Source: Pristionchus mayeri
Lineage: Eukaryota; Nematoda; Chromadorea; Rhabditida; Neodiplogasteridae
Reading direction: 5' to 3'
DNA length: 64,000 nucleotides
NCBI GenBank assembly: GCA_036245805.1
Contig: BTRK01000003.1
Span: 22,285,292 to 22,349,291, forward strand
Shown: piece after piece, positions 50,140-60,300 of the stretch
How the letters are laid out: each line of letters begins with the position of its first letter
Position numbering within the stretch: the first letter of the stretch is position 1
Made by a program: the position numbers and the translations under genes
Notes under the pieces: model-generated
Seen by the model: the letters and a program-made list of their open reading frames with translations, nothing else
Databases searched by the model: none
What the model was told of the DNA's origin: nothing

Positions 50140-51043
50140 AGAGCTGCTGAGGGAAGTCCATCGAACTTTTTCGTAGTCTTCTCATTCCTCGCATGCTCTT
50201 GCACCTTTCCTCGAAGACTTAGACGGGAGAGTGAAATGGGAGAAGGGCGTGACGAGAGTGGAGTTGGAAGTCTAGAGTAAATGAGATGCACAATGGAAAC
50301 CTTGAGATGAATGGGATTAGACAAGGCCAAGAGAACTGTTCCGATTGGGTCGGAAGGAAATGGACGAGTCTCCCCCACCCCTCGCTTCTCTCGTTTCTCA
50401 GACTGAAGAAGAGAAGGATAACTCGCATCTCACCTGATCCTGCTTTGAATAATCTGTGAGGGAAGCCAAGAGAGGAAGAGAAGGGGAGGGAAGGGAGGGG
50501 GAGAGAGGAGAGGGAGGGGAGGAGGATCTGGAGTGGACTCGAGCATCGAAAGGGAACTTCCCGAAGGGAATTCATGAGTGAGTTCTCGAGAATGAGAAAT
50601 CTCTCTCTCCTACTACGAATCCATCTGCCTTTTCCCTCCATTTTGCACGTTTGACCGAATCAAAGTGTGGAGAGTGGAGTGGCGACTGAGAACAGCCAAC
50701 ATTCCTCCCATCTCATCCCACTTACAACAAAAGGACGAAGTGGATGGAAAGCCTTACTCGAATAGTGTGAACTCAGCTTTCTCAAAGATCAATGAACAAT
50801 CTGAATGAGTTGCGCAAGTTCTTTCAACACCTCTCCCTCTTTCTCCCTCTAGGACGCAACGTCCTCTGAAAACAATGGAGATCCCTCCAACTTTCTTATC
50901 AGCCCCCCCTTCTCTCTTTCTATACGACCCATCCGAGTGTCCCTTCCCCCCTCTCTCTCCATCTGGTCCTGCGACTGTCCTTTCCTTCTCCTCCTCCTCT
51001 ATTTGGTCTCAGGACATTCACTGACTCATTCTGCCTACGAGAG
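50140..51043. other. Intergenic upstream of the CUE-domain gene
   Basis: CT- and GA-rich sequence with no recognised exon. The minus-strand frame at 50219-50641 is low-complexity. Confidence 0.4.
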
Positions 51044-52958
51044 ATGGCCTCAGCCGCGCCTCTCCTCGACTTCAACACGGTTAGCATCTCCTTCCCCCTT
51101 ATCCACTAGAAAGATTGTTGATGTTGAACCGGAAGCAGTTGATTATTCCTCCCTCGTCGTTGATTCATGCATAATCGAGGAGGAGACTCGTCATTTCACG
51201 CCCGTTTAGACTCAGTTCAGAGGGGTCGATGGAGTCTAGCCAGACCATAGATGACCGATTCGAAACTAAAGTAGATATTGCAGGCAATGAGTGACTTCAC
51301 AGTGATGTTTCCCACTCGGAGTCGAGAAGAGATCGAAGAGGTTCTGTGGAAGAACGGAGGAGCCATTCAATCATCCATCGACGAGCTACTGATGAAGGAG
51401 GAGAAGGAGAAGGTAAGACTACCGTATTCCCCCCACACCATCTGGGGATCTCATTGTGGAGGGAGGAGATGTGTTTGTGGTGTGTCCTTGATTGTCTTTT
51501 GGTTGTAGGGTGTGAGGGGGGAGTGATTACTCGTGGCTGAGTGGGCTGAGGGGGCGGTGAGTCACGGAGAAGCAAGAGGGAAGGAGGGAGAGAGGGGGAG
51601 GAGGGGAGGAAGGGAACACTCACTTGCACTAAAAAAGCAGTCGGTTATGTTACTGAACCGTGCCAGATGTGTGCACTAGCACTTGTGATGGCAATTCACA
51701 AATAAAGACACATTTATATAATCTGGAATTGCAGGCAGGTGCTCCAGCTCGAGTCGATGTCTCATCACTCCAACACAGAAGACAGAGCAACCAGGTGAAT
51801 TTAGTGTGCATTTGAGCAGGAGTGGAGAAATTCGTTTAGTTTCTGGCTTGAAATATGTACATTCATGTCGGAGACGGTGAAGTAGAGACATTTCAATTCA
51901 GTCCCACACGCAGATTGCATAGCCATCTACAGTGCAAGTGAATGATATTCTGTGTCCATTCGAATCCTTCACTGATATCATTCATTGCAGTCGCGATCCT
52001 CGACGGAGAGCAAACAATCGCCGACTCTGCCAGTGAGTTTCCCTCCAATTGGATGATCGATCAGTCTAGAGATTGCCCCCCATCCCCCCGGTCGGAGATC
52101 GACCAGTCGACAAATAGAGAGAACTGAAACGAATAGAAAGCGCATTGCAGAGTCTCGAGGAGATCAAGAAGGATTCGTGGAGAGTGAGAAGGAAAATAAT
52201 GGAGAACGAGTGCAAACTCACATTCGAATTCAACGCCCAACGAAGAAAGTGAGCGAGTCGAGGGAATCCGAGATTGGCAGTGGATTGTTGAATACGGGAA
52301 AATATCTGGGCTGCCACTGAACTTGCAGGATTCATGCCTAGATAACTTGAATACCTTTTATATTTCCCTTTCCTTCTCCAGTGCACTCCTCTCGGAGCAG
52401 AAAGCTCTGCTGGCTCAGGAACGAGAATACTCTCGATTCATCCAACGAGAGGAGAGGAGGAAGAAGGAGAAACGATCGAAGTCTACCCCCAGGAAGAAAG
52501 AGGAGAAGAAGGACATCGTGGATACTGTACTCAATCTCAGTGCAGGTAAGGGTCTTTGATCTACCAGAGTGAAGAGGGGAACGAATGATACAATCGGGGA
52601 TGGACAGAGCAAACAATCGCGTGTTTGATAGAGATCTCCATGCACACGTCGTGTTCCATTCAAGAATGAGAACACTCCCATTTCACATCTTACCTCGTTT
52701 TGTGTCAAGTTCATTAGCTAACAAAGATTAACCAATTCTATGCATTACTTGATTATGAAGCGCCTATTTGTGTGCGCCTAAGTGCGCCTAAGTGTGCTGT
52801 GACCTGCAGAAGTGAGAGGACACGAGAGTACTTCTGAGTCTGATGAGTGCATCCCTTCCCTTGCAGCCTCTCGCAAGCGATGGGATTCCTTCGTGCGTGG
52901 ATTCAGTGTGGAATCGAGTGGAGGAGAAAGGAAGAGGACCACCACTTCCGTCGATTGA
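51044..52958 (+). CDS. CUE-domain protein (CUEDC1-like)
   Basis: Starts MASAAPLLDFNT (51044-51079). Exon 2 (51284-51412) is the CUE domain: AMSDFTVMFPTRSREEIEEV then GGAIQSSIDELL. The MFP motif and the late di-Leu are the ubiquitin-contacting features of CUE domains, and the AMSDF...MFP start resembles CUEDC1. Later exons give Ser-rich sequence (SRSSTESKQSPTLP), a helical basic segment (SLEEIKKDSWRVRRKIMEN), ALLSEQKALLAQEREYSRF followed by a Lys/Arg-rich stretch, and the end RKRWDSFVRGFSVESSGGE ... TTSVD (TGA 52956-52958). The probable role is binding mono-ubiquitin or ubiquitinated partners. Confidence 0.75.
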
Positions 52959-53192
52959 GACACTCGTACTAAGATTGTACATATTTTGAAATTTTGCTCA
53001 GTTCCAATATCAATAAATTATTGAACTCAATGAGGGTGACGATTGAATCATTTTATGAAGCGTTCTCTACTTGGAAAATACTGATAAGTGATTTATTTTT
53101 TTATCATTATTACCTCAGATGTGGAAAGTCAATTTTATGAATAAGAATAAAGAGGAATATATAGAAGAATAATGCATGTTCTCGGAACTGTT

Positions 53193-53877
53193 TCAAAAGT
53201 GACGTTCCACGTATTTGAACGAGGATCTCTGGCGATATTTGAGCAGATCGGAATTGCGACGGATGACGAGAGTGAGGTTTTGTGCTCCTCTGATGGTCTC
53301 TACCATCTCCTCCTCAGCCATAAGAGCGACGTAGACTCCATTGATGGAGATTATTTGATCTCCCTCTCGAACGTAATCAGCACGATATCTCTTGACTCCG
53401 GAGATGGAGGTACCAATCAGACTGAATCCGAACTCTTCTCCTTTACCGAATTGTACACGAAAATCCCCAGTTTTTCTATAAAGCGGAGATGGAGTAGAGG
53501 CGATTTCTTCGTGTTCCTGTATCTGAATATTATTACGCCGATTAGTATTTGAAATCTGCCAACCTCGTCGAGGAAGGCCTGCCTAGTCCGACTTTTTTCT
53601 GTAACGTTATCACAAATGCATGCAGACCGAAGTAAACAAATAAATTTGATGATGAATACTGCACAATAAATCTTCACCTGAATATAATTCCATTTTCAAC
53701 CCGAAATTTACAATATTTAATGATTTAATGACGATTGAAAAAAAGTGAACACACCTGGGGAAATTCAAGAAGATTGATGAATAAGAGAGTAAGAAAGAGA
53801 ACAAGGGCATCGAGATATAATAAGACGTGATGTTTATCGAGGAAAGTCCATCCTTTGCCGTCGCACTGATCTTCCAT
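53193..53877 (-). CDS. Membrane-anchored PDZ-domain protein
   Basis: Three exons (53755-53877, 53564-53677, 53193-53522) in phase 0 give 188 residues. N-terminus MEDQCDGKGWTFLDKHHV is followed by hydrophobic segments (LLYLDALVLFLTLLFINLL, then VKIYCAVFIIKFICLLRSA), a short linker, and a single PDZ domain: FRVQFGKGEEFGFSLIGTS (carboxylate loop variant EFGFSL), VREGDQIISINGVYV, MVETIRGAQNLTLVIRR. It ends KYVERHF. PDZ domains bind C-terminal peptides. Here the domain would be held at a membrane by one or two N-terminal passes. The start lies 54 bp downstream of the stop of the 53932-54321 gene on the same strand. Confidence 0.7.
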
Positions 53878-53931
53878 CGATTGATTGTAGAGACGGACCA
53901 AGTCTTGGAGTCGCTACAATGCACTGATTGG

Positions 53932-54321
53932 CTAAGTCGCCGCCATACTTTTGATTAGACTCGCCTTTCCTCGATGTTTAACTTCAGTTTTGCTCTTGAC
54001 TTCTGAAAACCGCTCAGTCTTCTTTTTCACCTCGAGGAGCTCCTTCAGACGATCGATCTCGGATTCCTCAAATATTATGGAGAAATAAACGATAAAACAA
54101 AGGGAAGCTCACGAGAAGAATTGTCTTTGCATCGCGCATTTCTATCTCCTTCTGCTTCTTCTCGAGTTCAATTTCGTGGAGACGATTCACTTTCTCCAAA
54201 GTCTCCACAAATGTCTGCAATTCACATCAATTTTTAGATAATACATAGGTAATTTGGGTAGTGATCTTACCTTGAAGGCCCTCTTCGACTTCTTCCTTTG
54301 AGCGAAGCCTCCACCGTTCAT
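53932..54321 (-). CDS. Small coiled-coil protein, 95 residues
   Basis: Three exons (54271-54321, 54113-54214, 53932-54066; 288 nt). Sequence starts MNGGGFAQRKKSKRAFK, then one continuous helix (TFVETLEKVNRLHEIELEKK, ESEIDRLKELLEVKKKTE) and ends SLIKSMAAT with TAG at 53932-53934. An exon upstream (RKDTVSSHPKSQDSQKR) could extend the N-terminus in the same frame, but no start was found for it. It may be the first gene of a two-gene operon with the PDZ gene. Confidence 0.6.
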
Positions 54322-54899
54322 TCGTTTCTGCGAATCCTGAGACTTTGGATGCGAAGAGACGGTATCTTTCCTCCCTTCGAGTGATCGGATTGACTCATCT
54401 GACCATGCATGATTACTAAAACGTACGGGGCAAAGTGGACATTGCCAGTGATCATTCATCAGCCTTTATTGTGTTATGCATGGCAATCTGACTATGCTTG
54501 ATTCGTTCCACTCTCTTTTCTCACTCGACCTCAGTCTCACCAATGAGAGAGTGTGCTTGTCGATCAGAGTCTCTCGATCGATTTTGGGCGGCGTCGAGTG
54601 TTAAAATGGAGGGAGAATTCAAAGGAATCTCAATATTCGCAACAAAGAATCTTCCCACTATTCGCCTTTTTAGACACTAATTTGCAAGTGATTATCGACC
54701 CTTCCAAAGAGAGATCAACAGTAGAACGAGGAAGTGGAGGAAGAAGAGGAGGAGGAAGGGAAGGGGATGGGAGGGAGAGAGAAAAAGTTGTGCTTGTGCA
54801 ACACAAACTCCCATCTTTACGTGAGTCCGTTCGGTACGGTAGGACCTTCGAATCATCAGCGACGTCTCCACTCAACCGAAGGAGAAAACGTACGATGAG

Positions 54900-55324
54900 G
54901 AAGAAGACTCTTACTTGATCATCATTATTACTGCAGGGAGGCAGAGTTCGATGTACTGATATCTCCCTTCCGAGGGAATCAAGAGAGACAGGGATTGATC
55001 ACTGATTCGCTCCTCAAAGCTTCGTCGGCCAAGACAAGAAGGTGACCTACCAATCAATGAATTCATCCAATATCGATTCAAGGAATCTGCGCCTGTTTGA
55101 ATTACTGAAAGAGAACTCAAGCGACGCCGATTTGATAGTGATGTAAGATAATCATTTGAATATTCCTCTCATGTTTCCTTCCCTTGAGGACTCTGCCAGT
55201 TCCTCGAAAAGGCGTCGTCTGTTCTACTCTCTATCTTTCGTGGTTGGAAATACTCACTAGAGATCTTCCTCCCACTCCTTTCGTCGGAGGAAATCAAACT
55301 GAAGTCCTCACTTTCTATTCTTAG
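54900..55324 (+). pseudogene. C-terminal tail of an SLC12 (NKCC/NCC-type) cation-chloride cotransporter, orphan fragment
   Basis: Exons read EFDVLISPFRGNQERQGL (54946-55041), LRLFELLKENSSDADLIVM (about 55081-55143) and, after a taag/ttgag intron, [20 protein letters not shown] then LTRDLPPT...[11 protein letters not shown] with TAG at 55322-55324. The family C-terminus LNELLxEHS...LPVARKG...YMAWLE...LPPxLLVRGN...VLTFYS is unmistakable and closer to NKCC/NCC than KCC. The twelve membrane segments and the rest of the regulatory domain (about 800 residues) are not in the window. Upstream sequence on this strand is occupied by opposite-strand genes. Upstream plus-strand ORFs (54490-54900) are only weakly similar. 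Probably a relic, or an assembly join. Confidence 0.65.
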
Positions 55325-57315
55325 AGGAGAATCTCATGTTTAAGTCTCAATTTCGCATAAATATGTAATGTCCTCACGATTCGTGAACAAGAAACACAGA
55401 TAACTGAAAACTATGTGACAGTATAACACTCAGATGTTCTTTTTTTCTTAGCGTCTATCGTCTGACAAGATAAATTGATTGTTCTCCATCTCCGACCTCG
55501 TCGGTCCTAGTGATCTTGCACGACGAGGCAAGGTAAAGTAGCAATCTTCAGCTCTTCTCTCCTCTCTCACCTGCATCTCATGGTCGCTCCGTTGTGCCAT
55601 CCTCCGTCTGCTGAGATGGCCAGAGAGAATGCCCTTACTCCCTCTTCCCTCAGTCTCCTCCTCTTCCCATCCATCCACGAACGGAGATGAGAATGTACTC
55701 GATGAGAGGAAGACGACTGGAAGGGAAGGAGAGCGTGATGACATTAGAGAAAGATGGTCACCTCTCGTCCGCCACATCTAGCCCGTGATAATTCCAGAAT
55801 CATTCGGGATTCCCAGGCGAAAGAGCATACAAATGAGAGTTGACTTTTCATCAATGGTCCTCTCCCGATTACATGCTTTGCATGGCGTTTTACAGGGGGT
55901 GGGCGAGAGATGAGAGAGCGCAGAGGAAAAGAGCAATCTCTCGAGAATTTGCGTGCTCTCTCGCAATTGGTCTCGAAGCGAATGTTTTTCTGGAAATTTG
56001 CCATAGAATGCCGTGCTTTATACTTGTAATTCACTAGTAATACTTTTGTACTTTTTGTGCACCTGATCATAAATCATGCATAACTTTCACATCTATCTAT
56101 TTGTATCTGGTTTCCAAGATCTGATGAAATCTGAAATTCCCTTGGTTTCCTTCTACACGGCATTCTATAGTGGGATATCGAGAGATGATAGAATCCAGAG
56201 AAAGAGAGAAACTCTCTCCCGTTAGCATACTCTCTATCGTACATGTCAGCGAAATCAGAACGGCCACCGAGAGGCACCGAGAAATTTTCGATTTCTGGCT
56301 CTCTGCGAATACGCAATTTTAAAAGTCGTGGTCGCGTTCATATTTTTTATCATGCTCGTTTCGCCGGAATCGACCCGGATATGTCCGGTCAATTATGGCT
56401 AGAAATCGATTAATCGTAAGCAAACAATTATGGTGCGATTACGGTATTTTGGAAAGCTCACCAAGTTCGGTGAGCTTTCCTAAATACCGTAATCGCACCA
56501 AAATGTTGTGAATTTGATTTATCGATTTCTAGCCATAATTGACCGAACATGTCCGGGTCGATTCCGGCAAATCGACCATGATAAAAAATATGAGCACAAC
56601 CACGACTTTTAAAATTGCGTATTCGCAGAGAGCCAGAAAAAGAAAAATTCTCGGTGCCTCTCGGTGGCCGTTCTGATTTCGCTGACATGTACGATAGAGT
56701 GTGTCTCGGAGCGAGTGTTACTGGCACTATTCCAACAAAATACTGTGGCTTACAAGAACATGGTCGAGCATTACGTCGACAGTATGAGATGAGAACGAGA
56801 ACTTAGATTTCAATTATTCATGGAAATAAAGTTTGTGTTTAGACTCAAAGTTGTCATATTACTGTTACCTGTAGCCACGGAACGCGTCATTACATGATTT
56901 ATTATAAGATTTAGTACGATTTACATCTTAATAATATTTTTTACAAATAAGTTTCATACACAAAAATATCGCAATAGAAGAAGTAGGTACTGTAGCTCAA
57001 AATGTTGACACACCACTCGCTCTAACCCAAACAAAATTACGGTAGTGTTACAAAACTACTTCCGGAAATTTTCGAAATTTCGGAATATCGATTTGTTTGT
57101 GGTGGCGCTTTGTATATTTTATTGTTATAATTTCACTAAGCTGAGCTTTGGGTTAATCAATGACAGGTGTACGTTTTCCGTTTGTAATCCAGTTACTTCA
57201 GTAAAACTGGTAATTCAAAAAAAATTAGACTCGAATTTTTAAATAATAAGCTCTTCCTCTTTTTAAAATTTGCGTTTATGTTGGATTACTTCTCCCTTTG
57301 ATGCACCATTCACAG
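55325..57315. other. Repeat-rich region upstream of let-711
   Basis: Contains foldback repeats (55870-56300 partly self-complementary; major inverted repeat 56226-56703) and AT-rich sequence. A minus-strand frame 55448-55777 (MWRTRGDHLSLMSSRSPSL...) has a canonical-looking donor but no recognisable homology. Coding for the N-terminus of CNOT1 was not found here. Confidence 0.45.
56226..56703. repeat. Long imperfect inverted repeat / foldback element (478 bp)
   Basis: Arms of about 230 bp are reverse complements with scattered mismatches and small indels. The outer ends are catactctctatcgtacatg and its complement, and the centre is near 56464 (aaagctcaccaagttcggtgagcttt type). TACGGTA/TACCGTA lies symmetrically near the centre. 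No clear target duplication or ORF was seen. Weaker related inverted sequence (atagaatgccgtg / cacggcattctat) flanks it at 56002 and 56156. Confidence 0.85.
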
Positions 57316-60300
57316 GAATGTCCCGATCTGACGGAGACTCTTCTGAAACTGGCCGATTCAATGGGATCACCTGACAACCAACGAGTAAGTGATGCTCCAT
57401 TCGCCACTCTTATATCCACTATTATTAGGTGACGATGGTATTCCACACGGGTCTCACCGTCTGCCCTGACATTGTGCTGCTCACCTTCCTTCAGTTACCA
57501 GTGAGTGAGAGGATGAGGTCAGGGAGACTGATGGACCATTGAAGGGTCCCCTCACGGAGAGTCGACTCTCACTCATGAATGTATTCGTGCCCCATCTCAT
57601 CGCCACTCACTACAATGTAGTGCCCGTCCTCAATGTGATGTGGAATAGTCCCCATCTACCCAAGACTATCCTCCATAACATCGTCATCCAGGCGAGTCTA
57701 CTTGATTATGATTGGTTCAAGTCATCCCGTTCAATGATGACACGTCTAATCAATACAATCACTTGCAGGCGCTCTCCAACTACTACATCAAAAACCCCGA
57801 CGATCAAGTGAAACTGACGAAGATTCTGGGTGTGGCTCACGAGTTGAAACCATCGGGGCTCTCGGAACTATTCGAGCTGAATCTGTTCAATTTCACGATT
57901 GATCTGGCCTGTCTCGCATCGAAGAGAGACTACCTCAAACTAGAGAAGTGGCTGGAGGATAAGGAGTTGATGCATGGGGTGAGTGGGATGAAGAAGGATG
58001 GGGAGGGAGAGATGATGAGGGATGGGGGAGGGAGAGATGAGGATGGAGGGGGAGAGATGGTCCTTGCAGGAGCCATTCGTGATGGCAGTGATGTATCATA
58101 CGAGGAGGAGACTTCCTTCCAGTTCGGGAGCGAGTGCATACATGAATCAGAGGTGAATTGGAATGAGGGGAAGAGGGGGGATGATTGACTGCTCTTGAAG
58201 ATGTTCTCCACCCTCAATTCGTTCATGTCGAAGCACTCAAATCATTCGTCAGCCACTCGATTGGAGTACAACCAGCTGCTGAATCACATGACTAGACTCC
58301 AGGTTAAAGCATCTCTTCTCCTTTCTTTGCTTCCTATCCGATTTTCTTTCCTGTCTCTTTGTCTCTTCTTATATCTCTGATTACTCCTCTGATCTTTGAT
58401 CTCCGTCTTCTTTTCTTTATGTAGTCCGTCTGTTCCAGTGGACTCACCGTTCGTTCTCTTCGCGAGAGAGGCAATCAGTCGAGGAATACGTCTTCTCCTC
58501 CCTTCCCCTCCCTCCTCCCTGCCTAGTCTAGAGAACCTTCTCATAGTCAGAGGATGGTCATAGCGATAGTGACGCTCGCTAGAACGCTGTGCATAAGGAT
58601 ATTATGTAAGTATTTATGCAGGATGTCATAATGCGTTTGTTTGAATTTCGGGTTACTTTCTATAATACAAGTATTACTTATATTACGAGTACCTTTAACT
58701 GTCGATTTCTTTGTTTTTAATACTTCACGGTTGTCTCCCGTCTTCCCCACAGAGTTAACTCATCGTTTATTGGCTAATAAATTCGTTTGGCTGATTTCTT
58801 TTCCCTGTATAGAGTGTGCTCCAATGGAAGCCCTCTAGTGGTCGTTTATCCACTCACGAGTATCTTCTCACATGGCTTTTTTTCTGGTAATCGCTTGATG
58901 TCATTCCAGATGCGGAATGGACCCAACCGACCGGGTTCGGGAGCGGACCCGTCATCCCGGATGCCATCGATGCCCTTCCGAGGGACTGGTGCCCCCTTGC
59001 CTCCCCTCTCTCGCAACTTCTCCGATCCCCCCAATCAACCTCCCACTCTCAACAATGCTTTCGGAAGCAGTGGTCTATCCATGTCTCCTTCCAATCAAAT
59101 GATGAGGCGTGGCCCGTTCGGAGGAGCACCTGATCGATCAGATTCAAGTGTCAGTTGAGAGAAGGGAAGAGATCTAAAAGGGTACTTGCAGATGGTCTCT
59201 CAGGCGCACGGTGGATTCGGGGCTCCGATGCCTCCTCGACAAGACAACGGAGGATGGCGTCAGGAAGCACCTCCCCCCATCAGGAACACTCCCGGTCAGT
59301 TGCATGGAGATGAATAACTCTTCCTCTTCAATACTGCATCATTATCTTGGCAGGTGCGACAACGCCCTCAAACTCGATGGATTTCCGCCCCGTGAATCCG
59401 GGTGTTCAAGCGTTGAACGATCTGTCGGAGAGTCGAGGAGCCAGCGCCCAGAGCATGGAGGATATCTCTGCCGCCAATTTCTCGGAACGGATTCAGCAGG
59501 AGGCGAACGCGTACTTCGAGGAGGTAAGAGGGGGTAATATTGACTGAGTTGGGAAAGGAGTCTGGGGGTCTTTGGAGTGTGTGATATTGAACACACGTAC
59601 TTACAGATATACAGCCATACGAACGCTATGACTGTCGAGGAGTTGCTGAACAAGCTAAAGATGTTCAAACTTAGCAACAACCCCAAGGACAAGCAGGTCC
59701 GTTTCCTATTTCATGATCGCCTATTTATATTCCGAAGACGTCGCACTACATCTCGTGTTCAAGGTGCAATATGAATGAATGTGTATTGCAGGTGCTGAAT
59801 TGCGTGGTGAAGAATCTGTTCGAGGAGTATCGCTTCTTCAAGGAGTATCAGGAGAGAGAACTGAAGATCACGGCTGAAGTGTACGGAGGAATCATCAGAG
59901 AGAGCATCATCTCGTGAGTTGTCTCCCTCTCGAGGAGATGATGCAAGTGACTCTCTGCAGGAATCTGCACTTTGCCATGGCGATTAGGAAGATGCTGGAG
60001 AGCTTGAATGCAGAGGTTCATTTGTTCACACTTACTTTATTTTTGGGATGTACAGGGTGCGCCAAAATTACCCGAACATATTTTTATATGATTCCCCCCA
60101 CCTTCGGAATGGGACTTGGGCGAACTGGTTCATGATCCAGTTTACCAAGAATACGGGCAATAGTATCTTACTAGCTAATTTTGATGGGACCTCTTTTAGC
60201 TCTGGCAAAGGCCTTGAGTCTCTGCTCATATCCAACTGCCAATTCCCGCACGACATTTTCAGCGATTTAGTTTCACGCTTTGAGAGGGGCAGCTTAAAAG

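Noticed and set aside
50219..50641. 140-residue minus-strand ORF
   Set aside because: CT-rich repetitive composition, no splice context and no recognisable domain.
55448..55777. 110-residue minus-strand ORF (MWRTRGDHLSLM...)
   Set aside because: Low-complexity Ser/Arg/Glu content, no homology, and only one plausible donor. Kept only as a note in the region entry.
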